A stretch of DNA of 64,000 bases from Paracoccus litorisediminis (GTDB lineage Bacteria; Pseudomonadota; Alphaproteobacteria; Rhodobacterales; Rhodobacteraceae), in NCBI RefSeq assembly GCF_009711205.1, contig NZ_WMIG01000002.1:1-64000 (forward strand). The letters are read 5' to 3'. The notes under the pieces were generated by a model that searched no databases, was not told the DNA's origin, and was given only the letters and a program-made list of their open reading frames with translations. The number at the start of each line of letters is the position of its first letter. Position 1 is the stretch's first letter. The translations under genes and the position numbers were made by a program. Positions 46,560 through 56,393 of this stretch are shown piece by piece.

Positions 46560-47280
46560 AAGGGTCAATCTCGTCTCCTTCTTCGCCAAGTTCATGGCGG
46601 CGATGCTGCAACCAGATCAGCCGCGTCTGCGCATAACTATCGGCGCTTTCATGCAGGATGGAATCGACGGAATCGCTGAAACGCGCCCGCTCACCGGCTT
46701 TTGACACGGCGCGCGCGCCCAGCCCGATCAGCCATTCGTCAAGGTTCAGCACGGCATGCATCGGATCGATTACCAGATCGACAACTCTACCCACCGTGTC
46801 GCGCTCGGTCGAGGGACCCAGCAGCGGCAGTTCCAGATAGGCCCCCTCGGGCACGCCCCAGACAGCTAGGGTCTGGCCGAAATCTGTATCCTGCTCAGGC
46901 AGGGCGAAATCCGCCGTCGCCGGATCAAGGAAACCCGCAAGCCCCAGCGTCGAGTTCACAAGGAAACGGAAGGTCGTCTTAACCGCAGGCTCGGCCCGGC
47001 CCTGAAGTACATGGTTCAGCGCCTTGCCCGGCTGCGCCAGGTTCGAGCCGAAGTTTCCGATGCCCTGCAGCGCGTAGCTGCCCACCCCCGGCTTGTCCCC
47101 GCCCGAGGACATGCCCGAGGTCGCGGGCTTGATGACATTGGCGTCCAGCCCCCGGTTGAAGGCATGGACCTGCCGGTTCATCGGCTCATAGGGATCATTG
47201 ATGCCCTCGGCTCCCGGATTCCCACTGCATGCGGCAAGCCCGGCAATCGCCGTGGCGGCGAGGATCATCTTGCAGGTCAA
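46549..47280 (-). CDS. mlaA: MlaA (VacJ) outer-membrane lipoprotein
   Basis: 243 residues. Lipobox LAAC in KMILAATAIAGLAACSGN. NDPYEPMNRQVHAFNRGLD is the MlaA hallmark, followed by VKTTFRFLVNSTLGLAGFLDPA, DTDFGQTLAVWGVPEG and LPLLGPSTERDTVG. It removes mislocalised phospholipid from the outer leaflet. Co-transcribed with mlaC. Confidence 0.95.
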   Translation of the reverse strand: MTCKMILAATAIAGLAACSGNPGAEGINDPYEPMNRQVHAFNRGLDANVIKPATSGMSSGGDKPGVGSYALQGIGNFGSNLAQPGKALNHVLQGRAEPAVKTTFRFLVNSTLGLAGFLDPATADFALPEQDTDFGQTLAVWGVPEGAYLELPLLGPSTERDTVGRVVDLVIDPMHAVLNLDEWLIGLGARAVSKAGERARFSDSVDSILHESADSYAQTRLIWLQHRRHELGEEGDEIDPYAE

Positions 47281-47417
47281 TCTTCTGGCAACCTTCAGCT
47301 GTTATAGGCAGGTTTCGACCGTCAGGCATATTCAACCGTTGATCGTCACAGCTTTTGGGATATGCGCTGTAACCGGAACCGACAAGACGGGTCGGAAGGA
47401 ACAAGGGGAAAACCGGC

Positions 47418-49160
47418 ATGGCTTCGCCGCCGATACATCACGACGGACTTTCCGAGCTGCGCCGCGCGCGCGCCGGATCGTGGCGCCTCTTCGGGTTTGT
47501 CGGGCTGTTCTCCTTTGCGGTGAACCTTCTGATGCTGACCGGACCGCTGTTCATGATGCAGGTCTATGACCGGGTGCTGGCCAGTCGCTCGCTGGAAACG
47601 CTGACCGCGCTGTTCCTGCTGGTAGTATTCCTGTTTTTGTTGATGGGGTTGCTGGATTTGGCGCGCAGCCGGGTCATGGCCCGCGTCGCCGCGCGTTTTC
47701 AGGACCGTCTGGAAGGGCGGGTCTTTACCGCCGCCCTGCAGGATGGCAGCGCCACCGGCTCTGAAGCCGCGACCAAGGGCGGCATGCGCGATCTTGAGGC
47801 CGTGCAGCGCCTGATCGGCTCACCGGTGCTGATGGCCTTGTTCGACATTCCATGGGCGCCGTTCTTCCTAGCCGCGGTCTATGTCTTTCACCCGCTTCTG
47901 GGGGCTGTCGCCACCGCCGGGCTGGTGATCCTTGTCGGCTCGACCCTTCTCAACCAGATACTCAGCCGCGATTCGCTGCAAAGGGCGGCGATCGCCTCGC
48001 AATCGTCGGATCGCATGTCCGACCTGTTCCGGGATGAAGGTGAGCTGATCGGCGCGCTCGGCATGCGTCGGGCGACCTTCCGCCGCTGGCAAACTGCCCG
48101 CGACCGCGCCACCGCCGCCACGATCGAGGGGCAGGACCGCGCCGCCGCCTTCACCGTCTTTTCGCGCAGCTTCCGCCTGTTCCTGCAAAGCGCGCTTCTG
48201 GCCGCCGGGGCCTATCTGGTCCTGCGCCAGGAGGTGACGCCGGGCGCGATGATCGCCTCGTCGATCCTGATGGGTCGGGCGCTGGCTCCGGTCGAGCAGA
48301 TCGTCGGCGGCTGGCCCATCGTGCAACGGGCGCAGGACGGCTGGAAACGGCTGGGCGCGCTGCTGTCGCGCCGTCCGCCTGCCGTGACGCGCACCCCCCT
48401 GCCGCGCCCCGCCGCCCGGATCGAGGTCCGTAACCTTACCATCGTGCCGCCGGGACAGAATGTGGCGATCCTGCGCGGCGTCAGCTTCGACATCGCCCCC
48501 GGTCAGGCCATGGGCGTGATCGGACCGTCAGGCGCTGGCAAATCGACGCTGGCCCGCGCGTTGATCGGCGCATGGCCCGTCGCAGGCGGCTCGATCCGGA
48601 TGGATGGCGCGACCTTGGATCAATACGACCCCGACGTGCTGGGCAGCCTGATCGGCTACCTGCCCCAGCAAGTGACACTGTTCGACGGCACCATCGCCGA
48701 AAACATCGCCCGCCTCTCGCCCGAGCCCGATCCCGCCCAGATCGTTGCCGCCGCCACCGCAGCTGCCGCGCATCGGATGATCCTCGACTTGCCGCAAGGC
48801 TATGACACCCCGGTCAGCCAAGCGGGCGGGCGGCTTTCGGGCGGGCAGATCCAACGCATCGGCCTGGCACGCGCGCTATATGCCGATCCCGTCCTGTTCG
48901 TTCTGGATGAGCCGAACTCCAACCTCGACAACGAAGGCTCGGCAGCGCTGAACACGGCGATCCGCAGCATCAAGGCGCGCGGCGGCGCGGTGATCATCAT
49001 GGCGCATCGTCCCGCTGCCATCCATGAATGCGAACTGCTTCTGATGATGGATCAGGGCATGCGCCGCGCGTTTGGGCCACGCGACGACGTTCTGAAATCC
49101 ATGGTCCGCAATGCCGACCAGATCAACCGCGCCCAAGGCCAGGGCGGAGGCGTGTCATGA
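47418..49160 (+). CDS. Type I secretion ABC transporter (PrtD-like)
   Basis: 580 residues. Permease segments lie at about 25-300. The ATPase has GPSGAGKSTLARALIGAW (about 370-387), LSGGQIQRIGLARALY and VLFVLDEPNSNLD; DEPNSNLD is typical of PrtD/LipB-type type I secretion ATPases. It has no N-terminal C39-like domain. It overlaps the adaptor gene by 4 bases. No RTX substrate or TolC is in the immediate vicinity. Confidence 0.93.
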   Translation: MASPPIHHDGLSELRRARAGSWRLFGFVGLFSFAVNLLMLTGPLFMMQVYDRVLASRSLETLTALFLLVVFLFLLMGLLDLARSRVMARVAARFQDRLEGRVFTAALQDGSATGSEAATKGGMRDLEAVQRLIGSPVLMALFDIPWAPFFLAAVYVFHPLLGAVATAGLVILVGSTLLNQILSRDSLQRAAIASQSSDRMSDLFRDEGELIGALGMRRATFRRWQTARDRATAATIEGQDRAAAFTVFSRSFRLFLQSALLAAGAYLVLRQEVTPGAMIASSILMGRALAPVEQIVGGWPIVQRAQDGWKRLGALLSRRPPAVTRTPLPRPAARIEVRNLTIVPPGQNVAILRGVSFDIAPGQAMGVIGPSGAGKSTLARALIGAWPVAGGSIRMDGATLDQYDPDVLGSLIGYLPQQVTLFDGTIAENIARLSPEPDPAQIVAAATAAAAHRMILDLPQGYDTPVSQAGGRLSGGQIQRIGLARALYADPVLFVLDEPNSNLDNEGSAALNTAIRSIKARGGAVIIMAHRPAAIHECELLLMMDQGMRRAFGPRDDVLKSMVRNADQINRAQGQGGGVS

Positions 49161-50554
49161 CCGATCCCCGACCGGCAGCCCCCGACCTGCCCATCGCCGC
49201 CACCCCTGCCAGCACCTCGGGTCCCGCCAAAGTGCCCAGTCCGCCCCCGCCACCCCCGGTCCGCCCCGACTGGTCGGCGCGGGGCTCGGTCGCGCTCGGG
49301 CTGTTCGCGCTGGCCCTGCTGATCGGCGGCTTCGGACTCTGGTCGGTTGGCGCACGCATCGCCGGGGCTGTCGTCGCCTCGGGCCAGGTCGAGGTCGAGC
49401 AGCGCCGCCAGATCGTCCAGCATCCGGATGGTGGCGTCGTCTCGGAAATCCTTGTGCATGAGGGCGAAAGCGTCGCGGCAGGACAGGTTCTGATCCGGCT
49501 GGACGGCGCGCTTCTGGGCACAGAACTGACCATCGTCGAGGGTCAGTATTTCGAAATACTCGCCCGCCGTGGCCGTCTGGAAGCCGAGCGCGCCGACATA
49601 AAGGACATCGCCTTCCCCGAGGAACTGACCCGTCAGGCCAGTACCCGCCCCGAGCTTGCCAACCTCATGGAGGGACAGGCCAGCCTGTTCCGCGCCCGGC
49701 TGGACACGCTGACCCAATCGCTGGGCCAGCTTTCGAAACAGTCCGAACAGGTGCAATCCCAGATCCGCGGCATCGACGCCCAATCGGTCGCCCTGCAGCA
49801 GCAGCGCGACTTCATCTCGCAGGAATTGCGCGACCAGCGCTCGCTGCTGGAAAAGGGCCTCGCCCAGGCCTCGCGCGTGCTGGCACTGGAACGCGAGGCC
49901 GCAAGGCTGGACGGACTTCTGGGCGAGGCGACCGCCAATCGCGCTCAGGCAGAAACCCAGTTGGCCGAGATCGACCTGTCACGTCTGGAAAAATCCGCAG
50001 CCTATCGGCAAGAGGCCGAAACCGAGCTGCGCGACCTCGGCTATCGCGAGCTTGAACTGGCCGAACGCCGCCGTTCGCTGACCGAACAGATCGCCCGGCT
50101 TGAAATCCGTGCACCCGTCGCCGGCGTCGTGCAGGAATTGCAGATCACTACGCCCCGCTCGGTCATCCGCGCCGCGGACCCGATCCTGTACATTATCCCG
50201 CAAGACCGGCCGCTGGTCGTCGCCGCCCGCATCGCCACGATCAATATCGATGAGGTCCATCCCGGCCAGCAGGTGGTTCTGCGCTTCTCGTCCTTCTCGT
50301 CGCGCACCACGCCCGAGATCGACGGCATCCTCAGCCGCGTGTCGCCCGACACGCTGGTCGACCAGACCACGCACGTCCCCTATTACCGCGCCGAGGTCAC
50401 CATCCCGCCACAGGAACGCGCCAAGCTGGAAGGACTCAGCCTCATCCCCGGCATGCCGGTCGAAGTCTATGTCCAGACTGGCGAACGCAGCCCCTTCGCC
50501 TATCTGGTCAAACCCCTCAGCGATTATTTCATCCGCGCCTTCCGCGAAAACTAA
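49157..50554 (+). CDS. HlyD/PrtE-like type I secretion adaptor
   Basis: 465 residues from the ATG at 49157. A Pro-rich cytoplasmic N-terminus, one membrane segment (ALGLFALALLIGGFGLWSVG, about 45-65), a lipoyl half (VEVEQRRQIVQHPDGGVVSEI), a long coiled coil (about 150-320) and the second lipoyl half (IRAPVAGVVQELQ). It bridges the inner-membrane ABC protein to an outer-membrane TolC-type channel. Confidence 0.94.
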   Translation: MTDPRPAAPDLPIAATPASTSGPAKVPSPPPPPPVRPDWSARGSVALGLFALALLIGGFGLWSVGARIAGAVVASGQVEVEQRRQIVQHPDGGVVSEILVHEGESVAAGQVLIRLDGALLGTELTIVEGQYFEILARRGRLEAERADIKDIAFPEELTRQASTRPELANLMEGQASLFRARLDTLTQSLGQLSKQSEQVQSQIRGIDAQSVALQQQRDFISQELRDQRSLLEKGLAQASRVLALEREAARLDGLLGEATANRAQAETQLAEIDLSRLEKSAAYRQEAETELRDLGYRELELAERRRSLTEQIARLEIRAPVAGVVQELQITTPRSVIRAADPILYIIPQDRPLVVAARIATINIDEVHPGQQVVLRFSSFSSRTTPEIDGILSRVSPDTLVDQTTHVPYYRAEVTIPPQERAKLEGLSLIPGMPVEVYVQTGERSPFAYLVKPLSDYFIRAFREN

Positions 50555-50597
50555 GAAAAGCAAAAGGGCGCGGCCCCACAGCCGCGCCCAATTCTTT

Positions 50598-50654
50598 CTT
50601 GCCCAAATATCCCGGGGGAGTCGCGCGGCACGCGCGGCGGGGGCAGAGCCCCCC
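50598..50654 (-). terminator. Compound Rhodobacterales-type terminator after argF
   Basis: On the minus strand, right after the argF stop: GGGGG-CTCTG-CCCCC hairpin, a GCGCG-rich palindrome, then CTCCCCCGGGATATTTGGGC. It has the same order of parts as the element after lysA (32104-32141). Confidence 0.75.
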
Positions 50655-51581
50655 TTACAGCCCCAGACACCAGCGCATGACGGCCTTTTGCGCATGCAGC
50701 CGGTTCTCGGCCTCGTCGAAAATCACCGAATTCGGCCCATCCATCACCGCGCTCGTGACCTCGTCATCGCGATGCGCGGGCAGGCAATGCATGAACAGCG
50801 CGTCGGACTTGGCCTGCGCCATCAGCGCCTCATTGACCTGATAGCCACGCAGCTGGTTATGACGCCGCTCACGTGCCGATTGCGGATCATGCATCGAGAC
50901 CCAGGTATCGGTCACCACCAGATCCGCGCCCGCGACGGCCTTCGCCGGATCGCGCTCGATCAGGGCCTGCACACCCTGTGCGCGGGCGAATTCCAGCGCC
51001 TCAGCCTCGGGGTCCAGCGTCGAGGGGCCGGTGAAGGTGAAGTCATAGCCGAACTGCCCGGCGGCATGGATCATGCTGGCACAGACATTGTTGCCATCGC
51101 CCGACCAGACCACCTTGCGCCCGGCGATCGGGCCGCGATGCTCTTCAAAGGTCATCACATCTGCCATGACCTGACAGGGATGGGTGCGGTTCGTCAGCCC
51201 ATTGATCACCGGAACGCTGGCATATTCGGCCATTTCCAGCAGCGTCGCTTCCTCGAAGGTGCGGATCATGATCAGGTCGACATAGCGCGACAGCACGCGG
51301 GCGGTATCGGCGATGGTCTCGCCATGGCCCAGCTGCATTTCCTTGCCCGACAGCACCATGGTCTGCCCGCCCATCTGGCGCACGCCCAGATCGAAGCTGA
51401 CGCGGGTGCGGGTCGAGGGCTTTTCGAAAATCAGCGCGACCATGCGGTTCTTCAGCGGCTGATCGGCATCGGGTGCCCCTTTCGGCTGGCCGTTGCGCGC
51501 ATCCTTCATCCGACGCGCCGCATCGATCATGCCCCGCAGCTCGGCCTTGTCGGTGGTGTGGATGTCGAGAAAACTGTTCAT
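50655..51581 (-). CDS. argF: Ornithine carbamoyltransferase
   Basis: 308 residues. It forms citrulline from ornithine and carbamoyl phosphate. The carbamoyl-phosphate motif is [13 protein letters not shown] (about 52-64), and HPCQ and the ornithine-binding FMHCLPAHR are present. It is downstream of the GNAT and argD genes on the same strand. Confidence 0.96.
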   Translation of the reverse strand: MNSFLDIHTTDKAELRGMIDAARRMKDARNGQPKGAPDADQPLKNRMVALIFEKPSTRTRVSFDLGVRQMGGQTMVLSGKEMQLGHGETIADTARVLSRYVDLIMIRTFEEATLLEMAEYASVPVINGLTNRTHPCQVMADVMTFEEHRGPIAGRKVVWSGDGNNVCASMIHAAGQFGYDFTFTGPSTLDPEAEALEFARAQGVQALIERDPAKAVAGADLVVTDTWVSMHDPQSARERRHNQLRGYQVNEALMAQAKSDALFMHCLPAHRDDEVTSAVMDGPNSVIFDEAENRLHAQKAVMRWCLGL

Positions 51582-51679
51582 TTGCTACTGTCTTTCGGAT
51601 TGATCCGGCAAGGAAGCCGCTTTGCCGGTGTTAGGTCAAGGCCCGTGGCCCGTTTCACGCGGTGGGGAAAGACAAAGCC

Positions 51680-52156
51680 TCATCGGAGACGCGTCATCAC
51701 ACGCGCCTTGCTGCCATCCTCGGTCAGCCGCAGATCGCTGCCGGAAAAACCGGCCTTTTCATAGGCGCGGATGGCGCGGTGATTGTCCGGCGCGGGGTCG
51801 ATGACCAGAACCGACGCCTCGACCAACAGGATATCGGACAGCGCGGACAGCCATTGCCCGCCACGACCAAAGCCATCCGGCCCGGAGAAGCAGTCGATCG
51901 CCAGCGCATCGGCGGGCAGGTCGTGGAAATGCGGCGCGTTCCAGTGATGCGCCGGATAGACCTGCGCATAGGCAATGGCCGCGCCATGTTCCAGCACCAG
52001 CCATTGCCGCATCGCGGGTTCGTCCAGATCCTCGGCAATCCCGGCCAGCTGCGTCTCGGCCCCGCGCCACCAGCGCGCGACCTCGGGCAGGCGCAGCCAA
52101 TCCGCCAGCAGGGGCAGATCGGCGCGCGTGACAGGCCGGAAGCCGAACCTATCCAT
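51680..52156 (-). CDS. GNAT family N-acetyltransferase
   Basis: 158 residues. GNAT fold: [19 protein letters not shown] at the N-terminus and the acetyl-CoA loop [15 protein letters not shown] near the C-terminus. It resembles aminoglycoside 6'-N-acetyltransferase AacA4/AAC(6')-Ib-like GNATs ([18 protein letters not shown]), but such similarity occurs in many housekeeping proteins. Its start overlaps the argD stop by 8 bases. Substrate unknown. Confidence 0.82.
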   Translation of the reverse strand: MDRFGFRPVTRADLPLLADWLRLPEVARWWRGAETQLAGIAEDLDEPAMRQWLVLEHGAAIAYAQVYPAHHWNAPHFHDLPADALAIDCFSGPDGFGRGGQWLSALSDILLVEASVLVIDPAPDNHRAIRAYEKAGFSGSDLRLTEDGSKARVMTRLR

Positions 52157-53318
52157 CCAACCTGTCGGCCGCCCGGTCCAGCCGGGCCACCGCCTCAGAG
52201 ATGTCCTCGTCGCTGATGTTCAGCGGCGGCAGCAGGCGCAGGGTGTCATCCGCCGCAGGCACCGTCAGGATCTGCTCGGCATAGCCTGCCTTGACCAGAT
52301 CGCCCGGCGCGACGCGACATTTCAGCCCCAGCATCAGCCCCTGCCCCCGAATCCCTTCAAAAACATCGGGATGGGCCGCAACCAGACCTTCCAGCTTTTG
52401 ACGGAACAGACCGGCCTTGCGATTGACCTCGGCCAGAAATTCCGGCGCGGCGATAATCTCCATGACTTTTGCGCCAACCGCGCAGGCCAAGGGATTGCCG
52501 CCATAGGTCGAGCCATGCGTGCCAGCGACCATGCCGGCCGCGGCGCTTTCGGTGGCCAGAACCGCACCCAGCGGGAAGCCGCCGCCGATACCCTTGGCGA
52601 CCATCATGATATCGGGCGCGACCCCGGCATATTCATGCGCAAACAGCTTGCCGGTCCGGCCCATGCCGCATTGCACCTCGTCCAGAACCAGCAGCGCGCC
52701 GGTCTGGTCGCAAAGCGCGCGGATCAGGCGCAGGTCCTCATCGGATAGCGGGCGGATGCCGCCTTCGCCCTGAATCGGCTCGATCATCACGGCGGCGGTG
52801 CGGTCCGAGATCGCCGCCTTCAGCGCGTCCATGTCGCCCCAGGGCAGCTGGCGGAAGCCGGGCATCAGCGGACCAAAGCCCTTGACCATCTTTTCCGACC
52901 CGGCCGCCGCGATGGCACCGGTCGAGCGGCCGTGGAAGGCCCCTTCAAAGGTCAGGATCTCGAAACGGTCATCGCCCTGCTCGGCCCAGTATTTGCGGAC
53001 CATCTTGATCGCAAGCTCGGCCGCCTCGGTGCCGGAGTTGGTCAGGAAGGCGGTGTCGGCAAAGGTGTTCTCGACCAGCAGGTCGGCCAGCCGTTCCTGC
53101 TCGGGGATGTGATACAGGTTCGAGACATGCCAGATCCGCCCGGCCTGTTCGGTCAGCGCGGCAACCAGTGCCGGATTCGCGTGACCCAGCGCATTGACCG
53201 CGATCCCCGCGCCCAGATCCAGATATCGTGTCCCATCCGTCGTGATGGCCCAGCTGCCCTCGCCTCGTTCAAAGGCAAGATCGGCACGGTTATAGGTCGG
53301 CAGGACATGCGGAATCAT
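52149..53318 (-). CDS. argD: Acetylornithine aminotransferase
   Basis: 389 residues. A class III PLP aminotransferase in arginine synthesis (may also serve lysine synthesis as DapC). [29 protein letters not shown], the Asp of [14 protein letters not shown] and the PLP Lys in [15 protein letters not shown] are present. argD-GNAT-argF run on one strand. Confidence 0.95.
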   Translation of the reverse strand: MIPHVLPTYNRADLAFERGEGSWAITTDGTRYLDLGAGIAVNALGHANPALVAALTEQAGRIWHVSNLYHIPEQERLADLLVENTFADTAFLTNSGTEAAELAIKMVRKYWAEQGDDRFEILTFEGAFHGRSTGAIAAAGSEKMVKGFGPLMPGFRQLPWGDMDALKAAISDRTAAVMIEPIQGEGGIRPLSDEDLRLIRALCDQTGALLVLDEVQCGMGRTGKLFAHEYAGVAPDIMMVAKGIGGGFPLGAVLATESAAAGMVAGTHGSTYGGNPLACAVGAKVMEIIAAPEFLAEVNRKAGLFRQKLEGLVAAHPDVFEGIRGQGLMLGLKCRVAPGDLVKAGYAEQILTVPAADDTLRLLPPLNISDEDISEAVARLDRAADRLDG

Positions 53319-53485
53319 GGAGTGGTCCCTTTGCAGACATGGGCCGCTAAATGCGAATACCCGGAAATGACGGAAAGGCAGGCGGGATCGGACGCTGAAG
53401 AATCAACGTCGGGGACGGGCGTGATATGCGGTCCGAATGATCATGCCGGTCGCATAGCGCGGAACGCAGCGTCACGCAACGGGAT

Positions 53486-54307
53486 TCACGGCTTCATCCG
53501 ATGGCCCGAGCACAGCAACCGCCAGACCGCGTAAAGCACCAGCATGGCCGTCAGCACCGACACGACCAGCGCCCGTGCAACCGGCGCGTCCGAGACCCCG
53601 GCAATGCCGTAACGCGCCCCGTCGATCAGATAAAAGATCGGATTCCAATGCGCCAGCGTGGCGAAGGGCTGGGGCAGCGCCTGCACCGAATAAAATGTGC
53701 CCGACAGGAAGGACAGCGGTGTCACGATGAAATTCGTGATCGCGGCCATCTGGTCGAATTTTTGGGCAAAAATCGCTCCCAGCATGCCCAATCCCCCCAT
53801 CACCAGCGCCCCCAGCACGATGAAGCTCAGCGCGATCAGCGGATGTGCGATGCCCTGCCCGATCAGCGCCGCCATCCCCAGCGCGATGACGACGGCCACG
53901 ATCAGCGCCCGCACCAAGGCCCCGATCAGATAGCCCGCCATGATCTCGGCCGCGGACAAGGGCGGCATCAGCGTGTCGACGATATTTCCCTGCATCTTCG
54001 AGGAGATGATGCTGGAAGATGTGTTGGCGAAAGCGTTCTGGATCACCGTCATCATCAGGATGCCCGGTCCCAGAAAGACCAGATAGGGCAGCCCCATGAC
54101 CTCGCCCCGGTCGCGCCCCAGCGCTAAGGCGAAAACCATGACGAACAGACCCGCCGTCATCAGCGGCGCAAAGACGGTCTGCTGCCAGACATTCATGAAG
54201 CGCATGATCTCGCGCCGAGCCAAGGTCCACAGGCCTAGCCAGTTCACGCGGCCGAAACGGCGCACGCCCATCTGTCGAAAACCGGGGCCGGGTTGGACGA
54301 CACTCAT
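53486..54307 (-). CDS. Orphan ABC-2 type permease
   Basis: 273 residues with six membrane segments: WLGLWTLARREIMRFMNVWQ in front, then TVFAPLMTAGLFVMVF and others. MQGNIVDTLMPPLSAAEIM is the conserved ABC-2 loop. Start has AAGGAG upstream. No ATPase gene is adjacent, unlike the 24.4-26.1 kb pair. Substrate unknown. Confidence 0.88.
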   Translation of the reverse strand: MSVVQPGPGFRQMGVRRFGRVNWLGLWTLARREIMRFMNVWQQTVFAPLMTAGLFVMVFALALGRDRGEVMGLPYLVFLGPGILMMTVIQNAFANTSSSIISSKMQGNIVDTLMPPLSAAEIMAGYLIGALVRALIVAVVIALGMAALIGQGIAHPLIALSFIVLGALVMGGLGMLGAIFAQKFDQMAAITNFIVTPLSFLSGTFYSVQALPQPFATLAHWNPIFYLIDGARYGIAGVSDAPVARALVVSVLTAMLVLYAVWRLLCSGHRMKP

Positions 54308-54435
54308 CTGCGCTCCTTGAATTTATGGGTTCGGGCAGGTAAATCTGGCTATCCCCGGTTTAAGACCGGGTTCCGCGGAATTGAAGCCACTAGCACGAGA
54401 GCGCCGGGATGGACCCGGTGCAGGAAAGGCAAGCC

Positions 54436-55053
54436 ATGTCCTGGACCGATGAGCGCGTCGAGACGCTGAAACGCATGTGGGCCGAAGGCCAGTCGGCCAG
54501 CCAGATCGCCAAAGAGCTGGGTGGCGTCACCAGAAACGCCGTGATCGGCAAGGTGCATCGCCTTGGCCTGTCAAACCGAAACGAGGACGGAACCGAAATG
54601 CCTGCCGCACCCGCTGCGCCCGAGGCGAAGCCTGCGCCCCAGCCCACCGCTGCTGCAGCCCCTGCCCCGCAACCCAAACCCACCCCGGCCCCCGAGCCCG
54701 CGCCGAAACCCGCTGCCGCCGCTGCTCCGCAGCCCGAGGCCGCACCGGCGCCGCAGCCGGTGAACTTCAACCGCCGGCCGATCGTGCCCGCGGGTCAGCC
54801 GCTGCCGCCGCAGCCCTCGGCCAATGAGATCAGCCCCGAGGCGCTGGCCTCGGTCCGCGAGGTCGAGAAGCGCGCCCGCAAGCTGTCGCTGATGGAACTG
54901 ACCGAGCGGACCTGCAAATGGCCGATCGGCGACCCGGCGACCGACAAGTTCTGGTTCTGCGGCCTGCCCTCGGCAGCCGGAAAACCCTATTGCGAGGCCC
55001 ATGTCGGCGTCGCCTTCCAACCGATGAGCTCGCGCCGCGACCGTCGGCGCTAA
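54436..55053 (+). CDS. gcrA: Cell-cycle regulator GcrA
   Basis: 205 residues from the ATG at 54436. The N-terminal helix-turn-helix domain is [20 protein letters not shown] and [21 protein letters not shown] long Ala/Pro linker (about 58-115) follows, then the C-terminal sigma-interacting region ([33 protein letters not shown]). GcrA is a sigma70-binding coactivator at m6A-GANTC promoters in alphaproteobacteria. A NUDIX gene follows after 1 base. Confidence 0.95.
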   Translation: MSWTDERVETLKRMWAEGQSASQIAKELGGVTRNAVIGKVHRLGLSNRNEDGTEMPAAPAAPEAKPAPQPTAAAAPAPQPKPTPAPEPAPKPAAAAAPQPEAAPAPQPVNFNRRPIVPAGQPLPPQPSANEISPEALASVREVEKRARKLSLMELTERTCKWPIGDPATDKFWFCGLPSAAGKPYCEAHVGVAFQPMSSRRDRRR

Positions 55054-55054
55054 G

Positions 55055-55510
55055 TTGGCGCATTTTCCCCGGCTCGCCGCGCTGGCCGTCCTTGTGGAGG
55101 CCAAGCGCGTGCTGCTGGTCCAGCGCCGTAATCCGCCGGATGCGGGCCTTTGGGGTTTCCCCGGCGGCCATGTCGAGCCGGGCGAAACCGCGCTGGACGC
55201 CGCCGCCCGCGAACTGGCCGAGGAAACCGGCGTCATCGCCCGGCCGCGCGCCTATATCGACAATATCGACATGATCGAACGCGGGGCCGATGGCGCCCTG
55301 CGTTTCCATTTCCTGCTGGCGGCGGTGCTGTGCGACTATGTGTCGGGCGAACCCATCGCCGCCGATGACGCGCTGGATGCAGGCTGGTTCCCGGTCAGTG
55401 ACATCCTTGCCGGATCCAAGCCCCTCAGCGCAGGCGTCGCCGCCACCCTGCGGCGCGCCGTGGCGACATCTGCAGGCTCATGCGTGACTTCAGGCGGCGA
55501 CAGCACCTGA
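55055..55510 (+). CDS. NUDIX hydrolase
   Basis: 151 residues from a TTG at 55055, one base after the gcrA stop. The Nudix box is [23 protein letters not shown] (about 34-56; GX5EX7REUXEEXGU satisfied). It resembles ADP-ribose pyrophosphatase/MutT-like proteins. The substrate is not determined. It is coupled to gcrA. Confidence 0.9.
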   Translation: MAHFPRLAALAVLVEAKRVLLVQRRNPPDAGLWGFPGGHVEPGETALDAAARELAEETGVIARPRAYIDNIDMIERGADGALRFHFLLAAVLCDYVSGEPIAADDALDAGWFPVSDILAGSKPLSAGVAATLRRAVATSAGSCVTSGGDST

Positions 55511-55521
55511 CATCAACTGCG

Positions 55522-56208
55522 CTATTTTGCGTTGCGCGCCGCCTGCTTGGCATCGAACTGCTCCCAAACGGCCATACGCCCCTTTTGACGCGCATCTGCA
55601 AGCCACAGCTTTTTCCGTGCATCCGGCGTTTCGAGCGACCGGTATTTTCCACCAGAAAACTTTGCCCAATCCAGCGCCAAGCCCAGCTTGACCATTTCTG
55701 CCGATAGGTCACGACCATCCCGCAACGAGCACTTCGCAACGGTCCGACCGTGGACATCCTGCTCGATGAGCTCTGCCCGGATCGTTTCCCCCTTGCAGAG
55801 CGAGGTCAAAGCCCATTTCGCATTCTTCCCGTAAGGGTGATTCAGCTCGGCGGCATCAATTCCGAACAGACGTATCTGCGTTTTCCGGATGACCAGCGTA
55901 TCGCCGTCAATCACAAAGGCCGAACCTTCGAGGATGCGACGATCCACGATCGGCTTTGCACTTCCTGCATCGAAGGGAATGACGTTTTCGCGTGGTGTCC
56001 GCGGTTGTTCTTTCGTTGACCGAGACTTCTTGCTGCCCTTGCGGCCAAGCAAAACGGCCAGCACGACTGCAATGAATAAAACGAGAGATATGACTTCCAA
56101 TTGACGCAACCCTAAGCGCTTTACGACGCGATTCCTAAAGCGCTCCAGTCGATCAATGCCTGTGGGAACGCAATAGCGATAAAGCCGCGCATGCTGGAAA
56201 CGATACAA
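55522..56208 (-). CDS. Membrane-anchored thermonuclease (SNase) family protein
   Basis: Up to 228 residues. A membrane segment (ISLVLFIAVVLAVLLG, about 40-55) precedes an SNase domain (about 90-220). Catalytic-type residues are kept: IRLFGIDAAELNHPYGK (Arg, Glu) and DVHGRTVAKC (Arg). A short extracytoplasmic nuclease is likely. The N-terminal 35 residues are poorly supported; a TTG at 56100 is an alternative start. Base composition is clearly less GC-rich than the flanks. Confidence 0.78.
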   Translation of the reverse strand: MYRFQHARLYRYCVPTGIDRLERFRNRVVKRLGLRQLEVISLVLFIAVVLAVLLGRKGSKKSRSTKEQPRTPRENVIPFDAGSAKPIVDRRILEGSAFVIDGDTLVIRKTQIRLFGIDAAELNHPYGKNAKWALTSLCKGETIRAELIEQDVHGRTVAKCSLRDGRDLSAEMVKLGLALDWAKFSGGKYRSLETPDARKKLWLADARQKGRMAVWEQFDAKQAARNAK

Positions 56209-56355
56209 AAGTATATTTTGCGGCTAACTTGGGTCGCCAGTCATGGCTGCCTCTGCACCAAACGAGCGGCGACAGGATTTTGCAAAAAGACTTTGCCTTT
56301 CCATCAGAAATAATGACAGAAATTTCAACGGTGTGGCGCCGAAGTCGGGCCCCGC

Positions 56356-56393
56356 AATTGGGAAGCCGTAAATGAATTGGGGAGCCGTAAATG
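56356..56393 (+). repeat. 19-bp tandem duplication over a start region
   Basis: AATTGGGAAGCCGTAAATG (56356-56374) and AATTGGGGAGCCGTAAATG (56375-56393) are adjacent copies with one mismatch. Each carries a GGGAAG/GGGGAG ribosome-binding site and an ATG, the two ATGs in different frames. The second starts the membrane protein; the first opens a 10-codon ORF ending at 56404. Confidence 0.9.

Noticed and set aside
51680..52156. Aminoglycoside resistance gene
   Set aside because: GNAT similarity to AAC(6') proteins is only general, and the gene is locked between argD and argF in a housekeeping setting.
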